47,486 nt of DNA from CAYYYG01 sp964591375 (GCA_964591375.1 CAZQAU010000011.1:1-47486), one strand, 5' to 3'; shown: positions 8,865 through 16,468, numbered from the stretch's first letter. Notes: generated from the letters alone by a model not told the origin. Translations and numbers: made by a program.

Positions 8865-9860
8865 ATGAGTGAAAATTCTTCAATCGATATTGGAAACCTG
8901 CGACCACAAACTCTTGATGATTATATCGGACAAGCGAACATCGTCAAAACACTAAAACTCTTTATCGATGCCGTAAATAAACGCGGAATAGCATCTGAGC
9001 ATCTACTTTTTTATGGGCCTCCCGGTTTGGGAAAAACAACCTTAGCATATATTATGGCGAATGAACTCAAAGGTGATTTGAAAATCACCTCAGGCGCAGC
9101 CATTACAAAAGGAGGCGATCTTGCAGCCACTCTCACCAATTTAAAGGATAATGATGTCTTATTTATCGATGAAATCCATCGTTTGCCCAAACCAGTTGAA
9201 GAAATGTTGTATCCTGTCATGGAAGAATATGCTCTGGATATTATTATAGGCAAAGGGCCGGCAGCACGCACCGTTCGACTTACGGTACCCCGTATTACCA
9301 TCGTCGGTGCTACTACTAAATTAGCTTTACTATCTGCTCCCCTTCGCGATCGATTCGGACTTCTTATGCGTCTCGATTATTACACGGTCGATGAAATGGA
9401 AGAAATTATTATCCGTTCCAGTGAAATATTAAAACTGCCCATTACCAAAGGAGCGGCTAAGCAAATAGCAAAACGGGCTCGCAAGACTCCTCGTATCGCC
9501 AATCGCATCCTGAAACGAGCACGCGATATTCTTGAGGTTGATAAGCATAAAACTGTTGACGAAAAATTGATAGAAAAACTATTTTCTATGCTGGAAATCG
9601 ATGAAATGGGACTGAGCGATATGGATATGCAGTATTTGAATCTGATTGGTGTAAAATTTCAGAATCATCCGGCGGGAGTAGAAACCATTGCCTCCTCGCT
9701 CGCAGAAGATCGTCAGACTATCGAAGAATTCATCGAACCATACTTATTACAGCTGGGATTTATAAAAAAGACTCCCCGAGGCCGTGTTTTGACGGAGATC
9801 GCCTTTCGGCATCTGAAGCTGCCAACTATTTCCGGAGTAGACCAAAGGAAACTGGTTTGA
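8865..9860 (+). CDS. ruvB: Holliday junction branch-migration helicase RuvB
   Basis: AAA+ ATPase motor that drives branch migration with RuvA. The 331-residue protein shows LRPQTLDDYIGQ at the start, Walker A GPPGLGKTT, Walker B FIDEIHRL, the beta-hairpin region, sensor-1 GATT, arginine finger in LRDRFG, sensor-2 region TPRIANRILKRARD, and the C-terminal winged-helix DNA-binding domain ending in GRVLTEIAFRHLKLP. The start at 8865 (MSENSS) is preferred over 8856 because the latter overlaps TATAAT. It forms a functional pair with ruvA just upstream. Confidence 0.97.
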   Translation: MSENSSIDIGNLRPQTLDDYIGQANIVKTLKLFIDAVNKRGIASEHLLFYGPPGLGKTTLAYIMANELKGDLKITSGAAITKGGDLAATLTNLKDNDVLFIDEIHRLPKPVEEMLYPVMEEYALDIIIGKGPAARTVRLTVPRITIVGATTKLALLSAPLRDRFGLLMRLDYYTVDEMEEIIIRSSEILKLPITKGAAKQIAKRARKTPRIANRILKRARDILEVDKHKTVDEKLIEKLFSMLEIDEMGLSDMDMQYLNLIGVKFQNHPAGVETIASSLAEDRQTIEEFIEPYLLQLGFIKKTPRGRVLTEIAFRHLKLPTISGVDQRKLV

Positions 9861-9883
9861 TATAATCTAGCAATAAGTATATC

Positions 9884-9924
9884 GTTAGTGAAGCAATACC
9901 GGGATTATGTCCGCCTTCACTACG
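9884..9924 (+). terminator. hairpin after ruvB
   Basis: CGT-AGTGAAG (9884-9893, one bulged T) pairs with CTTCACTACG (9915-9924), with an inner CGG/CCG pairing; TTTT follows on the plus strand. It could end ruvB and, read the other way, the partial gene at 10283. Confidence 0.5.
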
Positions 9925-9973
9925 TTTTGGCAAGGCAAGCATGCTGGTGTTAAAAACATGGTAAGGCAAAGCC

Positions 9974-10073
9974 NNNNNNNNNNNNNNNNNNNNNNNNNNN
10001 NNNNNNNNNNNNNNNNNNNNNNNNNNNNNNNNNNNNNNNNNNNNNNNNNNNNNNNNNNNNNNNNNNNNNNNNN
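9974..10073. other. assembly gap (100 N)
   Basis: A placeholder gap cutting the 3' part of the minus-strand gene starting at 10283. A short imperfect direct repeat (GGCAAGGCAAGC, then GGTAAGGCAAAGCC) lies immediately to its left at about 9929-9973, which might be why assembly stopped. Confidence 0.95.
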
Positions 10074-10283
10074 CATTTTTCTTGTGATACTTCGTTTTAA
10101 TCGATCCACCAAATCTTGCACGTCTGTGGCCAGATCGAAATCACGCTCATTATAGCATGGCTCTTCACGTTCCACGCGCAGATGTTTTTGTGAAATATCT
10201 GCTGTGGGACTTAAAGACTGCAATACACGATAATCAATCCTAGTATCGTCTTCCGTTCTTGGCACTCTTTTTCTCTTACTCAT
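10074..10283 (-). CDS. ORFan basic/charged protein, partial (3' end in gap)
   Basis: Seventy residues are visible: a basic start (MSKRKRVPRTEDD) followed by a charged, helix-prone stretch ending RLKRSITRKM at the gap. I recognise no family. The start at 10283 has AAAGGAG seven nt upstream, whereas the longer frame reaching 10319 has none. The frame also stays open through the sequence left of the gap, but that end cannot be trusted. It belongs to the set of short SD-led genes in this window. A nucleic-acid-binding role would fit the basic N-terminus but is only a guess. Confidence 0.6.
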
Positions 10284-10435
10284 GTTTTTTCTCCTTTGCA
10301 ATCGCTGTGTGTGATTCAAAGCAAAATCATAAACTAACCATGAATATACCTCTACTCTGGTTTGTACTCTGATTTTATTTTGATGGAGAAATTATACTAT
10401 AGGTTTAATAATAATGAAAGTAGTATCAATTTGAA

Positions 10436-10475
10436 GTCGAGTCAGCTGGCTAATGATTAGCAAAACTGACTCGAC
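10436..10475 (-). other. nested perfect hairpin downstream of the 10680 small gene
   Basis: GTCGAGTCAG (10436-10445) pairs perfectly with CTGACTCGAC (10466-10475), and the loop contains a second perfect pairing, GCTAAT/ATTAGC. No U tract follows on either strand, so it may be an mRNA-end stabiliser or a DNA site rather than a plain terminator. Confidence 0.6.
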
Positions 10476-10542
10476 CTCCCTCCTCTTTATCTGGTAACTT
10501 GTACCAGAAAAAACGTAATTCTTATATAACTACTGATTCACT

Positions 10543-10680
10543 CTATTCAGCATTATCCTCGGGTGGCGGAAGCACTCTTTCAACATAATTCTCACTGACT
10601 GCTATATGCTGTTGTACTTCCCTTAATCCTATGGTTTCCAGGAAATACGTCCACCAATACTGTATCCATTGAATAAACAT
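10543..10680 (-). CDS. 45-residue ORFan small protein
   Basis: A short minus-strand frame encodes 45 residues beginning MFIQWIQYWWTYFLE and ending LPPPEDNAE. The aromatic N-terminal half could lie on or in a membrane as one amphipathic helix, and the C-terminal third is polar and acidic. Support comes from AGGAG seven nt before the ATG, a good promoter (TTGATT, 17 nt, TATAAT at 10869-10897) and a strong hairpin 67 nt past the stop. The predicted 5' leader is about 180 nt with at least one stable stem. I do not recognise it. It could be a small membrane regulator or a toxin-type peptide; no antitoxin partner is seen. Confidence 0.55.
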   Translation of the reverse strand: MFIQWIQYWWTYFLETIGLREVQQHIAVSENYVERVLPPPEDNAE

Positions 10681-10768
10681 AGATTCTCCTATTCACTATA
10701 TTCACGTAACTATAAGAATTCTGCTTCTTTTAAAGAGGAGTTCTTGGGATAAACTATCAAAATGAGTA

Positions 10769-10800
10769 ACTTTACAATACCTGTTACCAGGGGGCAAAGT
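10769..10800 (-). other. leader hairpin with GUAA tetraloop
   Basis: On the minus strand CCTG-GTAA-CAGG (10780-10791), a GNRA-type tetraloop hairpin, is enclosed by ACTTT/AAAGT. It lies in the predicted leader of the 45-residue gene. Confidence 0.4.
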
Positions 10801-10868
10801 TAACCATTCGAAAAATTTATTCCAATAATATTCTTTAAAAAACTATAGGAACTGGATATGCCGACAGA

Positions 10869-10897
10869 ATTATAAAATGTTAGATGTAGTAAATCAA
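10869..10897 (-). promoter_or_regulatory. promoter for the 10680 small gene
   Basis: On the minus strand TTGATT (10892-10897) and TATAAT (10869-10874) are 17 nt apart. This predicts a start near 10862 and a leader of about 180 nt. Confidence 0.6.
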
Positions 10898-10950
10898 ATA
10901 TTGGTTTTATTAATCTAATAATGGTAGAATAGTAATTCGCAAAAATAAAT

Positions 10951-11400
10951 ATGTCAAAACACAACTTTATTCAACCAGTTATTATCGCCAGTATTCATAA
11001 AGAGGGAAAATATTTACTAACAAAACGTGCCGATGGTAACGATGCGCGATTCTTAGGTAAATGGCAACAGCCTGGGGGTGGGATGGAATTTGGTGAAACT
11101 CCGGAAGAGACACTTCGCCGCGAAATGCGCGAAGAAGTCGGTATCGAAATTACCAATATTCGTTTATTACCTCAAATATTTACAGAAGTTCGTGACTCAT
11201 GGCATGGAGTATTCATGATTTTCGTATGCGAGATGCAGAATCCCGATGCTCCGGTCATTATCAACAATGAAGCCAGTGATTACGGATGGTTCACACTGGA
11301 AGAAATATTGGAGATGGAAACATTGCCAAAACTACGTGAATCTATTATGCTCGTTCACCAGTTTATCGCAAAAGAGGTATCAGAACAAGTGTCAGACTAA
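10951..11400 (+). CDS. Nudix hydrolase (MutT-like)
   Basis: Hydrolyses a nucleoside diphosphate linked to another moiety. The 149-residue protein carries the Nudix box G-x5-E-x7-REUxEExGU as GGMEFGETPEETLRREMREEVGIE (in two parts: GGMEFGETPEE, TLRREMREEVGIE), residues ~48-71, preceded by KWQQPGGG. YLLTKRADGN near the start is typical of dNTP or CoA-type Nudix enzymes, but the substrate cannot be fixed. A TAGAAT (10925-10930) gives a predicted leader of ~14 nt with no Shine-Dalgarno. Its 3' end overlaps the convergent permease gene by 38 nt. Confidence 0.93.
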   Translation: MSKHNFIQPVIIASIHKEGKYLLTKRADGNDARFLGKWQQPGGGMEFGETPEETLRREMREEVGIEITNIRLLPQIFTEVRDSWHGVFMIFVCEMQNPDAPVIINNEASDYGWFTLEEILEMETLPKLRESIMLVHQFIAKEVSEQVSD

Positions 11401-12187
11401 AAGAAACTAAAAAATAAATAATAAATGATTTTAGTGTAATCCTATACCCTACTGCTCCTCCAAATAAAGAAATAATAACGACATTTATAATTGGTGAAAC
11501 AGTCAAAAAAATGAAAACTCCGATACTCGACATTCCCAAATCCATAAATGCTTTTGCAACAGGATAATTGGCTATAATCGGTCCTAAATATAGTAGGAAA
11601 CCACTTGAAAGTCCGCCAATAATACCTCCGATAGTCGTTCCCATCGATTCTTTAAAACTGGCACTGGGAATAATGGTTCGAAAAACAGCACTTAAAAATA
11701 TACCGGCGATGACTATAAGCAGGAGACGCAGTTGCCGCTGCCAAAAATGATTATGCTGCTTTTTTCTATCAAAATTAAACTGTATTTTTTCAAATTTCAA
11801 CACACTAATGGAAACATATAAGGATACGAAGATTACCATTGCATTCAATACAGCAAATTTTATACCGAATAAGCTTGATAGAATAAAGAACGATTGCAGA
11901 TCATACGCGCGCTCCGCGATTAGAAAACCAAAAAGAATACCAGGGTGAGCCCCTAAAGAAATAAATTCATTCGCAACGGGTAAAAATGACATAATACTTA
12001 AAGGTGAAATCATTCCCAGAATAATGGAAGTTACCATAGAGCTACCTCTAAAAGAACCGAGATATTTATGAATAGTTTTAGGTTTTATATGGTTTTCAAG
12101 ATAGTATGCCAATACAATTCCAAGAACTACCCACGGTAAGATAGAAATAGCATACTGTAACGTAGTCTGAATAAAGAGATCATACAT
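11363..12187 (-). CDS. predicted permease, ArsP/COG0701-like
   Basis: A 274-residue protein with about eight membrane helices and a two-repeat layout: LGSFRGSSMVTSIILGMISPLSIMSFLP in the first half (read as GSSMVTSIILGM, then SPLSIMSFLP) and MGTTIGGIIGGLSSG...FLTVSPIINVVI in the second. This resembles the DUF318/ArsP permeases, some of which export trivalent organoarsenicals or metals. The cysteine pair usual in the ArsP pore motif (TPFCSC) is absent, so arsenic export is doubtful. A TATAAT about 12 nt before the ATG predicts a leader of only ~5 nt. It overlaps the Nudix gene tail to tail, so the two mRNAs could pair over 38 nt. Confidence 0.7.
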   Translation of the reverse strand: MYDLFIQTTLQYAISILPWVVLGIVLAYYLENHIKPKTIHKYLGSFRGSSMVTSIILGMISPLSIMSFLPVANEFISLGAHPGILFGFLIAERAYDLQSFFILSSLFGIKFAVLNAMVIFVSLYVSISVLKFEKIQFNFDRKKQHNHFWQRQLRLLLIVIAGIFLSAVFRTIIPSASFKESMGTTIGGIIGGLSSGFLLYLGPIIANYPVAKAFMDLGMSSIGVFIFLTVSPIINVVIISLFGGAVGYRITLKSFIIYFLVSFSLTLVLIPLLR

Positions 12188-12270
12188 ATATATTTAGTCA
12201 TTATACACTTTGACACGTACGTACAAAATCAATTTAATGAAAGATATACAATAAAAATATTGTTGGGGAC

Positions 12271-12305
12271 CTGAAGTACTGTGTAAAAAACACAGTACCT
12301 CAGGC
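12271..12305 (-). other. 15-bp hairpin just past the 12567 gene
   Basis: CCTGA-GTACTGTGT (12271-12285) pairs with ACACAGTAC-TCAGG (12291-12305) with one internal mismatch and an A-run loop. It begins 19 nt after the stop codon. The T run is in the loop on the minus strand, not after the stem, so this is not a textbook terminator. Confidence 0.65.
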
Positions 12306-12324
12306 TGCAAATATTCGCTACCGA

Positions 12325-12567
12325 TTATGCTGCGGCGGCAAGGACAGCTTTTTGATCCCGCGCCACATCCCTTAGCGGCACACCTTCGAATACCACATCG
12401 TGGTACTCTACAATGATGGCGCCGTTATCAGGTCGACCAAATTTTTTCCTGACAATGGTTCCGTCAGGGAGAATAATTTTGGTCCAACTTAAGACCTGCC
12501 AAAGGTTTTCCAGCACTACGGTGTAGCGACGATTCGCATACACAAACTGCACTGTTTGGGCTGCCAT
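12325..12567 (-). CDS. ORFan 80-residue protein, high G+C, strong Shine-Dalgarno
   Basis: I do not recognise this protein. Predicted beta-strands dominate (TVQFVYANRRYTVVLENL, IILPDGTIVRKKF, GAIIVEYHDVVFEGVPL), suggesting a small compact beta fold, and it ends in an alanine-rich helix (AVLAAAA). Translation support is strong: AAGGAGG seven nt before the ATG. G+C is close to 50%, against under 40% in the permease next to it. It has its own A+T-rich promoter region (TATAAT-like box about 40 nt upstream) and a 15-bp hairpin after the stop. It is a typical member of the isolated SD-led small genes here. Confidence 0.75.
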   Translation of the reverse strand: MAAQTVQFVYANRRYTVVLENLWQVLSWTKIILPDGTIVRKKFGRPDNGAIIVEYHDVVFEGVPLRDVARDQKAVLAAAA

Positions 12568-12737
12568 ATAAACCTCCTTGTTTATCTAGCCCGTACGAAA
12601 AAACAGAGTTTTATTATATAAATACTTATAATTTACGTATATGATATTAATCACACTGTGTATAACCTATAGAAGATAGATATTAAATTATTGAAGAACT
12701 TATTCTTAAAAAACACTGAAGGTACTGAGTTAATTGT

Positions 12738-12774
12738 GTCGAGCCGCATCATGCACCTGCATGAGCGGCCCGAC
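12738..12774 (-). other. 17-bp hairpin past the 13099 gene
   Basis: GTCG-GCCGC-TCATGCA (12738-12755) pairs with TGCATGA-GCGGC-CGAC (12758-12774) with one mismatch and one bulge and a 2-nt loop; flanking GGTA/TACC could extend it. It lies 28 nt past the stop. Its left flank carries CTGAAGGTACTGAG (12716-12729), close to CTGAAGTACTGTGT in the hairpin at 12271. Confidence 0.65.
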
Positions 12775-12802
12775 GATACCCTTCCCACGATAAAATCTAC
12801 TA

Positions 12803-13099
12803 TTAAATCCGCGTGACGACGATATTCAAATTGTTGTTTTTGTCATTGGCTGAGATATTCCAATCCCCTTCTGCCACCTGACTTACACCAAGCTGCACTA
12901 ACACCTGACGAACTTGTGTGGGCAGTGAAACACCCCGGGCAAGTCCTTCATTAGTGTATTGAATGACTGCCGCAATAACTTGATTCATTTGATCTGCACT
13001 CAGTTTGACCCGAGTTTTGTTCACCCACAGTTTGTCGACTGCAGTGATTTTCTGCGATGTGCGTTTAGCTCTCTTAGGTCTCTGTTTTCTTTCTCGCAT
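12803..13099 (-). CDS. ORFan basic protein, possible nucleic-acid binder
   Basis: A 98-residue protein starting with a strongly basic segment (MRERKQRPKRAKRTSQK), then a predicted helical region (KLSADQMNQVIAAVIQYTNEG...LPTQVRQVLVQLGVSQ) and a C-terminal strand pair (GDWNISANDKN, LNIVVTRI). I recognise no family. The ATG at 13099 is chosen because GGAG lies 6 nt upstream; the ATGs at 13102 and 13117 are in frame but have worse or no spacing. Two adjacent inverted repeats (13135-13171) lie just upstream and look like operators, so the gene is probably regulated, perhaps by itself. A 17-bp hairpin follows. A DNA- or RNA-binding role is inferred from charge only. Confidence 0.7.
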   Translation of the reverse strand: MRERKQRPKRAKRTSQKITAVDKLWVNKTRVKLSADQMNQVIAAVIQYTNEGLARGVSLPTQVRQVLVQLGVSQVAEGDWNISANDKNNNLNIVVTRI

Positions 13100-13134
13100 C
13101 ATGTTCTCCGTTTTCATTACATGGAAGGGTTCTC

Positions 13135-13171
13135 AGAACATATTCTATGTTCTCATGTCAAGCTACTTGAC
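13135..13171. promoter_or_regulatory. two adjacent perfect inverted repeats, operator-like
   Basis: AGAACATA-TTC-TATGTTCT (13135-13153) and GTCAAG-CTA-CTTGAC (13157-13171) each have a 3-nt spacer and are 3 nt apart. On the minus strand a TTGACA spans the boundary between them, so bound protein would overlap the promoter of the 13099 gene. The half-site GAACAT resembles Gram-positive LexA half-sites, but the spacing between halves is too wide for a LexA box. Confidence 0.55.
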
Positions 13172-13311
13172 CGATAAAATAGGAGTATATTCTGAAAATA
13201 TTCCTTATAAGTGAGAAATAAGCTGCTAGAACACGTAATTAAAGCCCTCAAAGTAGTGTATTATACTAAAGAAGAATATCGCAGTCAAATATTATAGGTT
13301 TATTTTACTAG

Positions 13312-13394
13312 TGCCCGGGAGAGGACTTGAACCTCCATACCTTTTGGGTACAGCCTCCTCAAGACTGCGCGTCTGCCAATTTCGCCACCCGGGC
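13312..13394 (-). tRNA. tRNA-Leu (GAG)
   Basis: A class II tRNA: acceptor GCCCGGG/CCCGGGC with discriminator A, D arm GGCGAAATTGGCAGACGC, anticodon stem CAGTC/GGCTG around TTGAGGA (anticodon GAG), a long variable arm (TACC-CAAAA-GGTA) and T arm GGAGG-TTCAAGT-CCTCT. CCA is not encoded. It stands alone downstream of the solute-binding-protein gene. Confidence 0.95.
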
Positions 13395-13462
13395 AAATTA
13401 GCTTATGGCCAATGGCGTATAGCTAATAGTTCTTAGATTATATCAAACCATACCTTAATCTA

Positions 13463-14830
13463 CTAGATCCTTTTTATAGTATATGAATATGGATAATAGA
13501 GAAAGAATGCCGGCATATCATCCACGATTACCCGTTGAAACTGATCATAAATATCTTTACGTTCATTAACATTGAAGGTATTACGTCCTCGTTCCAATAA
13601 TAAATCAATTTTTACATTATTATAGTTAGTGATATTTCCCTGTGTTTGAGTGGAATGCCAGAAATAGTACTGATCCGGATCAAGCGGAACTTTCCAGTAT
13701 GCGAGTAAAATGTCATAACCACCTGGTTGTGCAAAAGAAATGGTATTTACTTTCACTTTTAATCCGGCGGCACCTAAATCAGCCTGAATCTGTTCGGCTA
13801 CATCGGTATATTCATATGACGTACTTAATTGCAATGATGCAGCTTCGGAAGCCTCCGAAGCTCGTTTGAGTATCCGCCGTGCCAGTTCCTGATCATACTG
13901 AATTTTTTTACCATCAGGATAATAAGCCCAAGATATCGGTGGAATAGGGCTGTCGGCTTGTTCACCATTTTCCTGAAACTGATTACGATTAATAGCTGCT
14001 GCAATCGCCTGTCGCACATCCTTTTCCTCTTTCAAAAAAGGATTTTTCATGTTGAAAAACATCGTTAAAAGCATGCCATAATTTACTGTTTTCGTAATCT
14101 GAGTATTTTTCCAGGTTTTAAAAATATCGGCAATTGATTTCTTTGTAATAGTCATTTGGTTAATTTCGCTCAGTTTATATGCATTAACCAGTTTTGCCTC
14201 GTCCTGATAAAATTTATAAATAAAGGCCGGTAAACCTTCTTTATTGGGAGATAAGTATATTTCAGATATGCTATCGTAGCGGGTTTTAAGTCGGTCAACT
14301 TTATATAATCCGGCCACACCGACCATCGGATACTTAATAATCGGTGCTGTTAGATATGTGGGAAAGATAGGTAATGCTTTTTTCAGTTTAAATACTATCA
14401 AATAGTCGTTCACGATTTCTGTTTCTACATCTTTAAACCGATACTGTACATCACGGGCCGTAAACTTACTACCATCGTTCCAGTAAAGATCTTTTTTTAT
14501 ATGAAAACGATATTCCTTACCTTTGTCGGCAATTTCCCAGTTTTCAATCAGTACTGGTATGACAGTCCCCTTTTCGTTAATAAAGATAAGACCATTGGAA
14601 ACTTTAGAAACTATTTCTTCAGGCAGATTTGTATAGTCGTAATTTCCGACCAATCCAACCACTTCCTTCTTGGTCGTAGTATAGCTTATCAGATATGGAG
14701 CTATCGAAACGATACTGATAATGGTAATAATACTTAAAAGAAAGCTCAAGAGAATGAGTTTTAGATTTTTTCGCGTAAATGCGATTACTATCCAGTAATA
14801 ATACCGGAGTTGTTTATTGCTCAAAGCCAT
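13463..14830 (-). CDS. membrane-anchored extracellular solute-binding protein, family 5 (peptide/nickel type)
   Basis: A 455-residue protein of the DppA/OppA fold. Residues ~22-45 form one hydrophobic membrane anchor in place of a lipobox signal peptide. After it come typical family-5 signatures: NLPEEIVSKVSNGLIFINEKG, PVLIENWEIADKGKEYRFHIK, LYWNDGSKFTARDVQYRFKD, VRQAIAAAINRNQF and the late YDILLAYWKVPLDPDQYYFWHS...NNVKIDLLLERGR region. It is shorter than the usual ~520. No permease or ATPase genes are adjacent, so it may serve a transporter elsewhere or act as a surface binding protein. Its start is 3 nt after the secG stop, with no own promoter, so it is co-transcribed with secG. Confidence 0.88.
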   Translation of the reverse strand: MALSNKQLRYYYWIVIAFTRKNLKLILLSFLLSIITIISIVSIAPYLISYTTTKKEVVGLVGNYDYTNLPEEIVSKVSNGLIFINEKGTVIPVLIENWEIADKGKEYRFHIKKDLYWNDGSKFTARDVQYRFKDVETEIVNDYLIVFKLKKALPIFPTYLTAPIIKYPMVGVAGLYKVDRLKTRYDSISEIYLSPNKEGLPAFIYKFYQDEAKLVNAYKLSEINQMTITKKSIADIFKTWKNTQITKTVNYGMLLTMFFNMKNPFLKEEKDVRQAIAAAINRNQFQENGEQADSPIPPISWAYYPDGKKIQYDQELARRILKRASEASEAASLQLSTSYEYTDVAEQIQADLGAAGLKVKVNTISFAQPGGYDILLAYWKVPLDPDQYYFWHSTQTQGNITNYNNVKIDLLLERGRNTFNVNERKDIYDQFQRVIVDDMPAFFLYYPYSYTIKRI

Positions 14831-14833
14831 GAA

Positions 14834-15052
14834 TCAGACAACAAAAAAATTAATGACGGAGATTATCAGGAAAACCACAATCAGGAAGACTGTTGCTTGC
14901 ATTGTTAATTTTTCAATTCCCCGGCGAGTTTGAAAAAATTCGCCTCCACCGCCCCATGCACTACCTAAACCAGCGCCGCGGCCTTGCATAAGAATAAATG
15001 CAACGATAAGAATTGATGTAATAATATTGGCAATAAGCAGTATGTTCTTCAT
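14834..15052 (-). CDS. secG: preprotein translocase subunit SecG
   Basis: A 72-residue protein with two membrane helices (residues ~3-22 and ~52-70) joined by the glycine-rich loop GRGAGLGSAWGGGGEFFQTRRG, given here as GRGAGLGSAWGGGG then EFFQTRRG, characteristic of SecG. It stabilises SecYEG and aids protein export. It heads a two-gene unit with the solute-binding protein. The ATG follows TATAAT by 6 nt. Confidence 0.95.
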   Translation of the reverse strand: MKNILLIANIITSILIVAFILMQGRGAGLGSAWGGGGEFFQTRRGIEKLTMQATVFLIVVFLIISVINFFVV

Positions 15053-15058
15053 GTTTGT

Positions 15059-15064
15059 ATTATA
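15059..15064 (-). promoter_or_regulatory. -10 box of secG, leaderless type
   Basis: On the minus strand TATAAT ends 6 nt before the secG ATG; no Shine-Dalgarno is present. Confidence 0.65.
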
Positions 15065-15140
15065 CCGGAAATTTCCCCGATGAATTATTATACCATAAAT
15101 GATTACTTCATCCTGACAAAACTCATCAGAGTATGATTAG

Positions 15141-16463
15141 TTAAATCATGTTTAATTTCTTATTTCGTAATAACAGATGATATTTTTTAGCGAAACGGTG
15201 TGACTCATCGCGTAGTGCCCGAATCATCCCAAATCCCAAACTACGCACCGGTGGTCGTATAGTCGGCAAAGCATCTATCCCGATAATAAGACGGTCCGGA
15301 TTTTTAGCGATACCAATTAATGGAATAGTAATATTCAAACTCTCAAGTACTTCTTTTACCCGACGGATCTGAGGTTTACCACCATCGATAGTAATTAAAT
15401 CTGGTTGTATCCAGTCCTGATTAAACCGACGACGGATAACTTCATCGAGCATATCAAAATCCGATTGTAGCGCTTTGTTTTTAATGCGAAATCTTCGATA
15501 CTGGCTTTTATCGGATAATCCATCGGTAAAAACCACCATCGAAGCCGTGGCATCTTTTTGCGAAAAATTACTGATATCATAGCATTCTATTCTGTTTAAT
15601 TTACTCAAACTGGGAAAATATGGCTGCAAAATTTCCAGGAGATTTTTTGTTCTCCCTTCTGACTGATTATAATTTTCCGTAATATGTGTGGAAGAAAAAA
15701 TCCGGTCATGAATAAGATGTTCAAAACGGAAAATTTTATTGCGCAAAATTAATGCATCTTCATACTTTTCCGTCTCGGTTAAATCTTTTAAATCCTGATA
15801 TAACCCTTTTAAAACGACATCTGTTTTACCTTCAAGAATCTTAATAATCTGTCTGATATTATTACGATATATACGCTTTTGACGTGCTTTTTCCTCTTCA
15901 TCTTTAATCAGATCAATCGTATTCGGACAAGGGTTACAGAGATGAATTTTTGAATAGAAACAGGGACGTTTTGATAACTTCTTCTGAGTACAATACGGAA
16001 AAATCTTACGGATTTCTTTCAATATTTCCTCAATACTGTACATAGATGGGAATGGACCAAAATAACGGGAAACTTCATCAAACTCCCTTCTAACGGCAAA
16101 TATTTTAGGATAATCATCCTTCATTGTTATTTTTATATATAAGTAGCTTTTATCATCACGCCACCGTGAATTATACTTGGGTTTATGCTTGCGAATCAGA
16201 TCTGACTCCAGCAGTAGTGCTTTAAACTCTGAATCAGCAATCACATACTCGATTACATCTGAATTACCTATAATGGCGGCCTCTTTATTGTCGAGTTTGG
16301 CATTTTCAATGTGGGAAAGCAATCTGGCCTTAAGATTTACTGATTTTCCAATATATATTATTTCATCACCCTTTTTAAAAAAATAGACACCACATGAGGG
16401 TGGAACATTTTCAGCGATCTTTTCCCGCGAATTAATGACTGACTGAATATCTGTATCGGACAT
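15141..16463 (-). CDS. uvrC: excinuclease ABC subunit C, short form lacking C-terminal HhH
   Basis: UvrC makes both incisions around a lesion in nucleotide excision repair. The 440-residue protein has the GIY-YIG nuclease (GVYFFKKGDEIIYIGKSVNLKARL), a cysteine-bearing linker, the UVR motif (LTETEKYEDALILRNKI) that contacts UvrB, and the RNase H-like nuclease (IECYDISNFSQ, LITIDGGKPQ, ALRDESHRFAKKYH). It stops right after that domain, so the tandem helix-hairpin-helix end of the ~610-residue E. coli protein is missing, as in many CPR genomes. The ATG at 16463 is chosen over a TTG six nt upstream. A TATCCT ends 5 nt before it. uvrA and uvrB lie on the same strand further upstream. Confidence 0.95.
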   Translation of the reverse strand: MSDTDIQSVINSREKIAENVPPSCGVYFFKKGDEIIYIGKSVNLKARLLSHIENAKLDNKEAAIIGNSDVIEYVIADSEFKALLLESDLIRKHKPKYNSRWRDDKSYLYIKITMKDDYPKIFAVRREFDEVSRYFGPFPSMYSIEEILKEIRKIFPYCTQKKLSKRPCFYSKIHLCNPCPNTIDLIKDEEEKARQKRIYRNNIRQIIKILEGKTDVVLKGLYQDLKDLTETEKYEDALILRNKIFRFEHLIHDRIFSSTHITENYNQSEGRTKNLLEILQPYFPSLSKLNRIECYDISNFSQKDATASMVVFTDGLSDKSQYRRFRIKNKALQSDFDMLDEVIRRRFNQDWIQPDLITIDGGKPQIRRVKEVLESLNITIPLIGIAKNPDRLIIGIDALPTIRPPVRSLGFGMIRALRDESHRFAKKYHLLLRNKKLNMI

Positions 16464-16468
16464 AAACA

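Noticed and set aside
9885..10319. A 144-residue minus-strand protein spanning the second gap
   Set aside because: Its upstream extension lacks a ribosome site and its downstream part lies across 100 N and through a hairpin; only the segment 10074-10283 is supported.
12271..12774. Integron attC sites or gene cassettes
   Set aside because: The hairpins lack the paired GTTRRRY / RYYYAAC core sites, and no integrase is present.
13135..13153. LexA (SOS) box
   Set aside because: GAAC and GTTC halves are separated by nine bases rather than four, and no SOS gene follows directly; the uvr genes here have no such site.
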